Origin: Cynocephalus volans | Taxonomy: Eukaryota > Chordata > Mammalia > Dermoptera > Cynocephalidae | NCBI RefSeq assembly: GCF_027409185.1 | Contig: NC_084469.1 | Coordinates: 30,804,293-30,868,292 of the forward strand | Length of the DNA: 64,000 nt | Direction of reading: 5' to 3' | Part shown: positions 33,856-64,000 of the stretch, in pieces | Numbering within the stretch: the stretch's first letter is position 1 | Layout: the number at the start of each line of letters is the position of its first letter | Notes under the pieces: generated by a model | The model's input: the letters and a program-made list of their open reading frames with translations, nothing else | Databases searched by the model: none | Told to the model about the DNA's origin: nothing | Translations under genes and position numbers: made by a program

Positions 33856-35844
33856 ACAGTAGCTGTGATTTATTGGGCACTTACTTTGGGCATTATAATT
33901 CTACTTCTGCCTGAGTTCAAAGACCACGTTTTATTGTTACCACAACTTCATGCCAGTTGAAGGCTGAGATAGAGGTGAAGAGAAAAGGTGGAGAGGAGGT
34001 CTCTGAGATGGAGAGAAGGTTGTTAGTAAAGGCTTAAGACTACGAGATAGTAAAACATATTAGTAGTTTATTTGATGATTAAGTCAAATAAAGAAGAATG
34101 TTAGGAGATAAGATTAGAGGATTAAAAGTAGATTGAGACCAGATAATAGCAGACCCTGAATGTCAGGATAAAGAATACGCTTTGAAGGAATAGGGTCATC
34201 TTTTAATTTCGAAAGAAGACTTCAAACAATAAAATGTGTGTAAAGACTTGTTATTCATCATGGTTTGGGAGATGAGACTTACCTACAAAATAAATTGAAG
34301 CTTCAGGGAAGATTTTGACCTGATATATACATAGATAGGTATACAACACCCACTCAACCTCAAAAAATCGATTTCTCATAAAAAAACAATAAATAACTTT
34401 AAGCCCACTATGAGCAGTATCCTGTGCTACATTTGTAAGGTATGCAGATAAGAGCAATATGGAATCTTTGCTAGTAGTTTATAATCTTATCTATTCCACC
34501 TTTTTCTTGTTCTGGTTATCATTTTTTTATTTCCATCTGGAAAGTTGGGCCATGGGGGAAGGGGAAAATTAAAGGAGTGAGAATAGTTTGATTGGATGAC
34601 TGCTGGACAGCCACATTATGTTCAAGACACTTTATGTATATTATTAGAAAGAAGATCCTCTTTATTCCCCAATCATACTATTTGGGTAGCAACCCTACCT
34701 TATTTTTGTCTTCTACAAAATTTCCAGCATACATCTGTTGGACGGCCATGACTATGAAGTAAAATTTTGCTCTCCATTTATTGTAAACCATGTCATTTTG
34801 TTAATAAATCAGGCACCTTCATCCCCCCAAAACATTTATAGTGCTGGAATTTATTAGCCTTACCCTTTTAAGTACTTCAAAACATTAAATATTCAACCTG
34901 ACAGTGAGATAGGGACAACCACAAAAGGTTTTACTTTGTTTACGATCGGTTCTCTGAACTCTCAAAATAGAACTAGACTAATAAAAATATATTGTTTTTA
35001 TGGGGCCGAAAAGTCAACTGTGCTTTGGGAAACAGGGAGTTAAAAGTCTTTTGGAAGTTAACTTGGTATAAGGGTATGAAAAGCCTCTGTTGCTCTACTT
35101 CTGAGGAAATGCTCTCCTTTTTTTCTAATAAAGCATTCCACAGAAGACAAGCTCTGTATGCAATAAACAAGGTAAGTATGAAATAATTACTGCAATTCAT
35201 TAACTCTCAAGAAAATTATTTATTTTGACATGTAAAAGAAATTTTATTTATAAATGAGAACTGTGCTTCAAAGTGCTGATCTGTTAAAATTCCATAAAAC
35301 AAGCCTCAAAGTGCAAGTCATTCGTGCCAGCTACAAGCAAATAACTGAAGCAGCATTTCCAGAGAGACTAGGGCAAAGGACAGAACAAACTACAAATCAG
35401 CAGAAAAGAAACAAAACATAGTCGAGTGTTAATAATTCACCATAGTTACCACTGTTAAAACCAAATAAACGAAACAATACAACTATCATCTATTTACATT
35501 TATGTGTTTTTTTCATCATCTCTACACTGTCTCAAGTGTTTGGTATACATTGACGTGGGTAGGAAATTAAAGGCTAGAGGGGCTTTTTCTTAGATTAGAA
35601 CAGTAATTTTAAGATGTAAATTTACATTTTGTTATTTTGCTTTCTTATTTCTTCATTATAATTTCTTAAAGGAAGTATATCGGAATTAGTTTATTAAATT
35701 TTATGAAGCATTCATACTTTATATTTCCATCCTGTATTTTGTTTGTATGCTTATTTATCTTCTGAGCACACTGTAGTGGTTGTTTACGTGAATTCTGAAA
35801 AAGCAAAATTAGAACTTTAGAGAAGGCCAAAAATAAGAGAGGCA

Positions 35845-36060
35845 CCCTGCTGTCCTGTGAAAAACACTGGATTTACAATCAGAAACATGGGTTCCAGGTC
35901 TAGTTTTCTCCTAGGTAGCTATGGAACCTTAATCAGGTTACTTAACCTCTCTTTCCTTTATCCCTGACAAAGGGTTGTCAATACCTTACCCACCCTATCT
36001 TACAAAGTAGATGTATGAATAAACTGAGCTAACATACGGAGAACATTATAAATGAAACTC
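35845..36060 (+). mobile_element. MIR-like element
   Basis: Shows GGATTTACAATCAGAAACAT, GGTTCCAGGTC, CAGGTTACTTAACCTCTCTT and a 3' portion with ATGAATAAACTGAG. It is more diverged than the other MIRs. Confidence 0.6.
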
Positions 36061-37129
36061 GTCTTCAATTGTAATGAATTACTGCTGTTGTAGCACTATA
36101 AAACAATCTGACATATTTGACTTTCTGGGAGGTCAAGCATGAAGTCAAATCAGATTTGGCTCAGAGTCGTTTCTCCAAAGGGATGCAATCATGTTAGTGT
36201 CCTGGATGGTTTCCGCTATTGAGACCCCCCCCCTCTTTTGAATAGCGATTTCCAGTAGAGAGTCTCTGCTGCCGGTAAGCTAAACTTATATGAAGTGTAA
36301 TCACATATGAAGTGGTTAGTATATACAGTATGTCCCAAGACATTTTCAGACATTACAAAGACTCAAAAATTGCTAACAGTTGCTTTTCCTTTAGTATTAA
36401 GAAAAAAAAAAAAAAAAAGAGGAAGATTCCTAAGGAAGTTGACACAGAATTACCAAAAACTCCATGAGAAAAAAATCAAAGGACATTTCATAGTAGCTTT
36501 TTAAGTCCCAGGAATCATAGATTTTGGTCTTTATGTCTGACTATGAGAAAACATTCTGAAAGAAAGGGTGCTGGTTCAAGAAGAGGGAGGTCTCTGAGGA
36601 TCTGCCTTTTTATCCGTTTTACAGGGATGAGGTTCAAATGCCCTCAGATCACAAAAACTGCTTGAAATCATTTCAGAGAAAAAGTGTTTTTGAATGCCAG
36701 TTGAAATACAAATATTGAATGATAACATGCATATTAAGGGACACTTTCATTTTTTATATTTTGGAGGATTAGAATTGTATAAACTACTTTTATTATTACA
36801 AACATCATAAAAGCACCTTAGATGACAATCTATCTGAAAGGAAAACAGAATTTTTGAATTAGTATGAGATGATGATTTTTTATTGTATTTATATCTACTG
36901 ACCATCTGAGGGAGTTAGAAGTTAAAGTAAACAGCTGTATCTGTAGTTGATCTTTGCATGTTTTAATCCAAATATGGTAAAGGGCAGGGCTAAAGAAGGG
37001 AGTGTCTGTATAATAAACAGGGCTCAGAACTTGTAACAGAAAATTAAAATATACTCCACTCAAGAGAACTCTGTACTTTGCACTTTGGTTAAAGTGTCAT
37101 TTAGATTTAAATTTCTAAACTTTTCTTAG

Positions 37130-57156
<20,027 letters not shown>

Positions 57157-59020
57157 AAATCACTTCTAGCTCACTTGTTATATGGTATCTTGAAAAACTA
57201 CTAGTTTTTAAGCTCATCTAGAGCAGAGCTGTGCCTTATTCAACTTCATATCCGTAGCACCTAGCCCAGCGCCTTACGCAGTAGACATCCAGGCAAATTT
57301 CTTAAATTAATGAATATCTTTTAAAGGTATCAAATTTTATATATGTAGCTTCTTCAGAGAAGTGTATTTCCTATACCTGGATAGCATTTTATACATGATC
57401 TTTGATAGTTTAACATTCTTAGTAGTCTTTAAATTCAAAATATAAAATTGAAATAGATACTATATAAAAAAAGCTATCAACTTGAACTTAGAATTGTTAT
57501 ATGATTTCAAGTAATGTATAAACACTACTAAAAACTAATGTTGCAGGCTTGCTATTTTTAAAATTTTCATACTTGAATTAATGATAATATATTAAGTATC
57601 TAGAGTATAAACTTTAGCAATAGTTGTGATACCTGTAGGAGATTTTTAAATGCTCTTTTGCAGATGAAATGTGAAAGAGCAATAGATCTGATTGTAAAGG
57701 TGACATTATGAATACATCCAGAAACTCTGAATTACCCCTTGTCCACAGACAGACAATAACCCACATGAAGCATCACTGCTCTGACATCCCACTTGCTCTG
57801 CACTGACCTCACAGAGCACAGGAGCACAGAGCCTCCTTCAGACACCTGACACACCCCTAGAGAAGCTAACGTTCCTTCCCAATGTGGAATATTTGGAAGA
57901 GGCATGTTCTTCACCACTGTCACTTCTCATTTGGAAAGAACACACTTGCCCTTATTCCCAGCCAAGGTGTGAGGAGGTCTCTGGGTTCCAGGAGCTGCCA
58001 GCATAGAGGTGAATACCAATAGCAGAGAGCAGTGGACACTAGGGTAAATGAGACCTAAATGCATGCCTCTGGTTTGCAAATACATTCTTTCGAGGAATTC
58101 CCCAATGTCTTAATGCTGGAATCCCTCACCTCCCTTGATTCTTCTCCTCAAAGGACCTCCAGTTGTAATGATGCCTCCCTCTTTCTCCAGCCCTACCAGG
58201 AGCCTCCCCTCCCTCCTCAGGCCACAGCAGCCAAGTAAAGAGAATTTTTATCCCATGATTTAGACTCCAAGGAACCCACATTTATGGTTTCAAATGTATA
58301 TACCAAAAATACTAACATTATCTAAGATATATATATATATGTAAACATTTTCATTCTTCCAGAGCAAACCCCATTAAGCCAATATCATTGCATATTCAGT
58401 GTCCTATAGAGCACAATTAAACTGTTTCTAACTTTTTCAGCATTTATTTTGTACCTTACCAAAATTATTTTCACTGGAATAAATTCTCTTCCTTCTGAAT
58501 TTTGTAGTAAAAATTCAATTTATCAATCAGCCTTTGTGCATAACAAGTTTTACCAAGCTTTTTTCTCCCACTGTGAATGTTCCACTGTGTTTTATTTATC
58601 AGTCCAATTTTTCTGGGTCAATTTGTTCCAGATGTAAATTTTGGCAAGAATATTTTATTCTTCCATCAAATGTTAGTTATTTATAAAATTCACAATGTGC
58701 TATTTAGGTCACTGTGGTTTCCATTTTTGGATTGATTAAGTCTAATTTTCCCTGACTTAATCTTTATAGTCTACAGTGTTTCCAATCAGATGTGGTTTTT
58801 TTAAGAATCTAAAGCATATTGCTGTGTGGTTTTAAGTACTTTCGGTTCTATTTTATTTTGATTATTTCTAACAATCCACAGACTCATTTTTATCATTTAT
58901 AAAATGGGGATGATCGTGGGGTTATTGTGAGGATTAAGTGGGCTAATGCATGTAAGCACTTAGCTCAGTGCCTAGCAGAGTATGTACTTAATAAATTATT
59001 CAACTTAAAATTCCTAGCAC
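57157..59020. other. ASPA 3' UTR and intergenic sequence
   Basis: Unique AT-rich sequence after the stop codon. It contains a TA microsatellite at 58328-58341 and a MIR 3' part (58880-58995). The neighbouring gene expected from human synteny (TRPV3) was not seen. Confidence 0.5.
58880..58995 (+). mobile_element. MIR 3' part
   Basis: Shows ATTTATAAAATGGGGATGAT, TATTGTGAGGATTAAGTGGG and CTCAGTGCCTAGCAGAGTAT, typical of the MIR core and 3' end. Confidence 0.8.
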
Positions 59021-59945
59021 ATTCTTCTGAAGTGAGCGTTTAATGCAATAAATTTTCCCCTCAATACTGCTTTTGCAGTATCCCACAGGTTTTGGTATGA
59101 TGTATCATTGTTTTCATTAGTTTCAATAAATTTTTTGATTTCCTGCTTGATTTCTTCTTGCACCCATATGTCATTAAGTAGAATGCTGTTTAATTTCCAT
59201 GTGTTTGTATAGTTTCCAGAGTTTTGTTTGTTATTAGTTTCTAGTTTTAATCCATTGTGGTCTGAGAAGATACATGGGATAATTGCAATTTTTTTGAATT
59301 TATTGAGACTTGATTTGTGACCTAATATGTGATCTATCCTGGAGAATGATCCATGTGCTGCTGAGAAGAATGAATATTCTGAGGTTGTTGGGTGGAATGT
59401 TCTGTAGATATCTGCCAATTCCAATTGGTCTAGAGTCTTGTTTAGATCTTGTGTTTCTCTACTGATTCTTTGCCTAGATGATCTGTCTAATATTGACAGT
59501 GGGGTGTTCAGGTCCCCTGCTATTATGGTATTAGTGTCTATTTCCTTCTTTAGGTCTAATAGAGTTTGTTTTATAAATCTGGCTGCTCCAACATTGGGTG
59601 CATACATATTTATGATTGTTATGTCTTCTTGATGGATCAGTCCTTTTATCATTAAGTAGTGTCCCTCATTGTCTCTTTTTATGGTTTTTAGTTTAAAGTC
59701 TATTTTGTCAGATATAAGAATAGCTACTCCAGCTCGTTTTTCTTTTCTTTTGCATGGTAAATCTTTTTCCATCCTTTCACTCTTAGTCTGTGTGAATCTT
59801 TATGGGTGAGGTGGGTCTCTTGTAGGCAGCATATAGTTGGGTCCTGCTTTTTGATCCAGTCAGCCAGTCTGTGTCTTTTAATTGGGGAATTTAAACCTCT
59901 TACATTAAGAGTTGTTATTGAAAGGTGTTGATTTATTCCTAGCAT
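59021..59945 (-). pseudogene. L1 ORF2 endonuclease part (inverted half), one frameshift
   Basis: The endonuclease starts [20 protein letters not shown] at 59945 and shifts frame near 59750, where the related copies read CTGTTTGCTTGG and this one CTTTTGCATGG. It continues in another frame through SDHNGLKLE to ..NAHFRR at the inversion point. Confidence 0.85.
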
Positions 59946-60132
59946 TTTATTGGTTGTTTGGTTGTCTTAGGTGTCTTTTGTTCCTTGCTTTCTGATTTAC
60001 TGTTTGTTTTCTGTGTTTGTTGGTTCCTTAGGTTGTAGATAGTGGTTTTGTTAGCTTGTTTTCTCTTCATGAATGCCATTTTTATTATACTAGCGGGTTT
60101 AGATTTTTCTTGGGTTTTTATGGCAGTGGTAG

Positions 60133-61110
60133 TTATTTTTCAGGAACCAAACCCAGTACTCCCTTGAGGATTTCTTGTAAGGGTGGTCTTGTGGTAGTAA
60201 ACTCCCGCAGTTTTTGTTTGTCTGAGAAATATACTATTTGCCCCTCATTTCGGAAGGATAGCCTTGCAGGGTAGAGTATTCTTGGCTGGCAATCTTTGTC
60301 TTTTAGTATTTTGAAAATATCATCCCATTCCTTTCTAGCTTTTAGGGTTTGTGATGAAAAGTCTGATGTTAACCTGATTGGGGCTCCCTTATAGGTGATT
60401 TGACGCTTCTCTCTTGCAGCTTTTAAGATTCTCTCTTTATCTCTGAGTTTTGCCAATTTGACTATGACATGTCTTGGAGAAGGTCTTTTGGGGTTGAATA
60501 CATTTGGAGATCGTTGAGCTTCCTGGATCTGAAGATCTGTGATTTTTCCTATACCTGGGAAGTTTTCTGCCACTATTTTGTTGAATATGTTTTCAATGGA
60601 ATCTCCATTTTCCTCCCCTTCTGGAATACCCATGACTCGGATATTTGATCGCTTATGGTTGTCTGATATCTCTCTCAGATTTTCTTCAATGTCCTTGATT
60701 CTTTTTTCTTTCTTTTTGTCTGCTTGTGTTATTTCAAATAGCCCATCTTCAAGTTCAGAGGTTCTCTCTTCAACTTCGACAAGCCTGCTGGTTAAACTCT
60801 CCGTTGTGTTTTTTATTTCGTTGAATAACTTCTTCAGTTCAGCAAGTTCTGCTACATTTTTTTTCAGGACATTGATTTCCTTGTACATTTCCTCTTTCAG
60901 ATCCTGTATACTTTTCCTCATTTCATCATGATGTCTAGCTGAGTTTTCTTGTATCTCATTCAGTTTCCTTAGAATTATCACTCAAAATTCCTTGTCAGTC
61001 ATTTCAAGGGCTTCTTGTTCTATAGGATCTAGAGTTTGAGATTTTTTAACTTTTGGTGGTGTACTTTCTTGATTTTTTGTATTTCTGGTATCTTTTTTTT
61101 GGTGTTTATT
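60133..61110 (-). pseudogene. L1 ORF1 of the inverted half, nearly intact
   Basis: From codon MIILRKLNEIQ to LVPEK the frame is open (282 codons, 60133-60981). The N-terminal stretch upstream (61110-60985) is still recognisable, but a stop replaces the Arg codon before the VIILRK motif (CGA to TGA, a typical CpG-decay change, at about 60982-60984). Confidence 0.8.
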
Positions 61111-61184
61111 CATTGTGGCCGGGGGTTTCACTGTTCACAGTTTGAGACTAATGACTAACTAGGATGTCGCGGTGTGAAAGATGG

Positions 61185-64000
61185 CAAGTGAACAACCTAA
61201 CACTTCACCTTAAAGAACTAGAAAAACAAGAACAATCCAAACCTAAAGTTAGCAGACGGAAAGAAATCATTAAGATCAGAGCAGAACTGAATGAAATTGA
61301 AAACCAAAAAACAATTCAAAAGATCAACGAATCAAAAAGTTGGTTTTTTGAAAAGATAAATAAAATTGACAAACCATTAGCATGGCTAACAAAAAAAAGA
61401 AGAGAGAAGACTCAAATAACAAAAATTAGAAATGAAAAAGGCGATATTACAACCGATTCATCTGAAATACAAGGAATCATTCGAGACTACTATAAACAAC
61501 TATACGCCAACAAATTTGAAAATCTGGAGGAAATGGATAAATTTCTGGACACACACAAGCTCCCAAAACTGAACCATGAAGACATAGAAAGTTTGAACAG
61601 ACCAATAACAATAAAGGAGATTGAAGCTGTTATCAGAAGGCTCCCAACAAAGAAAAGCCCAGGACCAGATGGATTCACAGCAGAATTTTACCAAACATTC
61701 AAACAGGAATTGACACCGATTCTTTACAAACTATTCCAAAAGATTGAAACGGACGCAAATCTCCCAAACTCATTCTATGAAGCAAACATCATCCTCATAC
61801 CAAAACCAGGTAAAGATATAACCAAAAAAGAAAACTACAGGCCAATATCCTTGATGAATATAGATGCAAAAATCCTCACTAAATTACTAGCAAACAGAAT
61901 ACAGCAACACATACGTAAAATTATTCATCACGATCAAGTGGGATTCATCCCAGGGATGCAAGGTTGGTTCAACATACGCAAATCAATAAATGTGATACAC
62001 CATATTAATAAACTCAAACACAAGGACCATATGATCATCTCTATAGATGCTGAAAAAGCATTTGATAAAGTTCAGCACTCATTCATGACAAAGACCCTCT
62101 ATAAGTTAGGTATAGAGGGAAAGTATCTCAACATAATTAAAGCCATATATGCCAAACCCACAGCCAATATCATCCTGAATGGGGAAAAGCTGAAAGCTTT
62201 TCCTTTAAGAACAGGAACTAGACAAGGATGCCCACTCTCACCACTCCTATTCAACATAGTGTTGGAAGTACTAGCCAGAGCAATCAGAGAAGAGAAGGAA
62301 ATAAAGGGCATTCAGATTGGAAAAGATGAAGTCAAACTGTCCCTGTTTGCAGATGACATGATCCTATATATCGAACAGCCTAAAACCTCTACAAAAAAAC
62401 TCATGGAATTGATAAATGATTTCAGCACAGTAGCAGGATACAAAATCAACACACAAAAATCAGTAACATTTCTATTCTCCAATAGTGAACATGCAGAACG
62501 AGAAATCAAGAAAGCCTGCCCATTTACAATAGCCACCAAAAAAATAAAATACTTAGGAATTGAGTTAACCAAGGAGGTGAAAAATCTCTATCATGAGAAC
62601 TACAAACCACTGCTGAGAGAAATTAGAGAGGATACAAGAAGATGGAAAGATATCCCATGCTCTTGGATTGGAAGAATCAACATAGTGAAAATGTCCATAC
62701 TACCCAAAGTGATATACAAATTCAATGCAATCCCCATCAAAATTCCAAAGACATTTTTCTCAGAAATGGAAAAAACTATCCAGACATTTATATGGAACAA
62801 TAAAAGACCACGCATAGCCAAAGCAATGCTGAGCAAAAAAAATAAAGCTGGAGGCATAACACTACCTGACTTTAAGCTATACTACAAAGCTATAATAACC
62901 AAAACAGTATGGTACTGGCATAAAAACAGACACACTGACCAATGGAATAGAATAGAGAATCCAGAAATCAACCCACACACTTACTGTCAGCTGATCTTTG
63001 ACAAAGGCACCAAGCCTATTCAGTGGCGAAGGGACTGCCTCTTCAGCAAATGGTGCTGGGATAACTGGATATCCATATGCAGGAGAATGAAACTAGATCC
63101 ATACCTCTCGCTGTATACCAAAATCAACTCAAAATGGATTAAGGATTTAAATATACACCCTGAAACAATAAAACTTCTTAAAGAAAACATAGGAGAAACA
63201 CTTCAGGAAATAGGACTGGGCACAGACTTCATGAATACGACCCCAAAAGCACGGGCAACCAAAGGAAAAATAAACAAATGGGATTATATCAAACTAAAAA
63301 GCTTCTGCACAGCAAAAGAAACAATTAACAGAGTTAAAAGACAACCAACAGAGTGGGAGAAAATATTTGCAAAATATATATCTGACAAAGGATTAATATC
63401 CAGAATATATAAGGAACTCAAACAACTGTACAAGAAGAAAACAAGCGACCCAATTAAAAAATGGGCAAAAGAGCTAAGTAGGCATTTCTCTAAGGAAGAT
63501 ATACAAATGGCCAACAAACATATGAAAAAATGCTCAACATCACTCAGCATCCGGGAAATGCAAATCAAAACCACATTGAGATACCATCTCACCCCAGTTA
63601 GGATGGCTAAAATCCAAAAGACTATGAACGATAAATGCTGGCGAGGCTGCGGAGAAAAAGGAACTCTCATACATTGTTGGTGGGACTGCAAAATGGTGCA
63701 GCCTCTATGGAAAATGGTATGGAGGTTCCTCAAACAATTGCAGATAGATCTACCATACGACCCAGCTATCCCACTGTTGGGAATATACCCAGAGGAATGG
63801 AAATCATCAAGTCGAAGGTATACCTGTTTCCCAATGTTTATCGCAGCACTCTTTACAATAGCCAAGAGTTGGAACCAGCCCAAATGCCCATCATCGGATG
63901 AGTGGATACGGAAAATGTGGTACATCTACACAATGGAATACTACTCAGCTATAAAAACAAATGAAATACTGCCATTTGCAACAACATGGATGGACCTTGA
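61185..64000 (+). pseudogene. L1 ORF2 RT and C-terminal part (direct half), open to the window end
   Basis: Continues from the codon after the inversion. It keeps [28 protein letters not shown] and [10 protein letters not shown] (62343-62372) and the C-terminal CX3C-X7-HX4C motif (63640-63690). I saw no stop in the parts I translated. It lacks its own endonuclease in cis because that half is inverted, so it is called a pseudogene. Confidence 0.85.

Larger units (their letters stand above)
59021..64000. mobile_element. Young L1 with inverted 5' half (twin priming), runs off the window
   Basis: The 5' half lies on the - strand (59021 to about 61170): a short piece of 5' UTR, ORF1 (about 61110-60133) and the first part of ORF2 up to ..[10 protein letters not shown]. 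The 3' half lies on the + strand from about 61176, starting exactly at the next ORF2 codons ([19 protein letters not shown]) and continuing through RT and the C-terminal domain to the window end. Together they reconstruct one continuous L1 transcript with about one base lost at the switch. The 3' end, tail and target duplication lie outside. Confidence 0.92.

Overview
This is a mammalian chromosomal window: spliced genes with long introns, dense LINE-1 (L1), MIR, MER and mariner repeats, and no bacterial-style gene density. Two genes are recognisable from their exons. ASPA (aspartoacylase, the Canavan disease gene) lies complete on the + strand as six coding exons from 37196 to 57156; together they give 942 nt, 313 codons plus stop. 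SPATA22 (a meiotic recombination factor) lies on the - strand. Its first four coding exons are at 31434-31476, 29527-29655, 27242-27302 and 27017-27112, and the rest lies beyond the left edge. The two genes are divergent. A GC-rich segment near 32.9-33.1 kb with NRF1-like and ETS-like motifs is the probable SPATA22 promoter.

The lineage clue is the SINEs. Several short elements are derived from a tRNA (tRNA-Ile-like A and B boxes followed by an A-rich tail), and there are no Alu, B1/B2 or carnivore SINEs. This fits the tRNA-Ile-derived t-SINE (CYN) family of colugos (Dermoptera). I infer a colugo such as Galeopterus, without being able to run a comparison.

Layout. 1-24.5 kb is a nest of retrotransposons inside a SPATA22 intron. 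An old L1 (1-5749) carries a SINE and a short L1 3' fragment. A 2.66 kb composite element with an 80-bp VNTR (5750-8408) sits in that L1's tail with perfect 17-bp target-site duplications. A second old L1 (about 8710-10412, resuming 22480-24537) is split by two younger L1s arranged head to head. One (10413-17201, - strand) is full length with intact ORF1 and ORF2; the other (17202-22478, + strand) is 5'-truncated, decayed and carries a SINE. 24.5-32 kb is SPATA22 exons and introns. 33-37 kb is intergenic with MIRs. 37-57 kb is ASPA; its introns hold MER2, MIR, a full-length Hsmar2-like mariner, mariner-derived MITEs, hAT MITEs and MaLR LTR relics. 59.0 kb to the end is a young L1 whose 5' part is inverted (twin priming).

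Most interesting: the VNTR-bearing SVA-like composite element; the head-to-head L1 pair with a target-site deletion; the intact L1 whose only obvious lesion is loss of one cysteine codon in the ORF2 zinc-knuckle-like motif; and a mariner/MITE family whose copies jumped into already inserted L1s.
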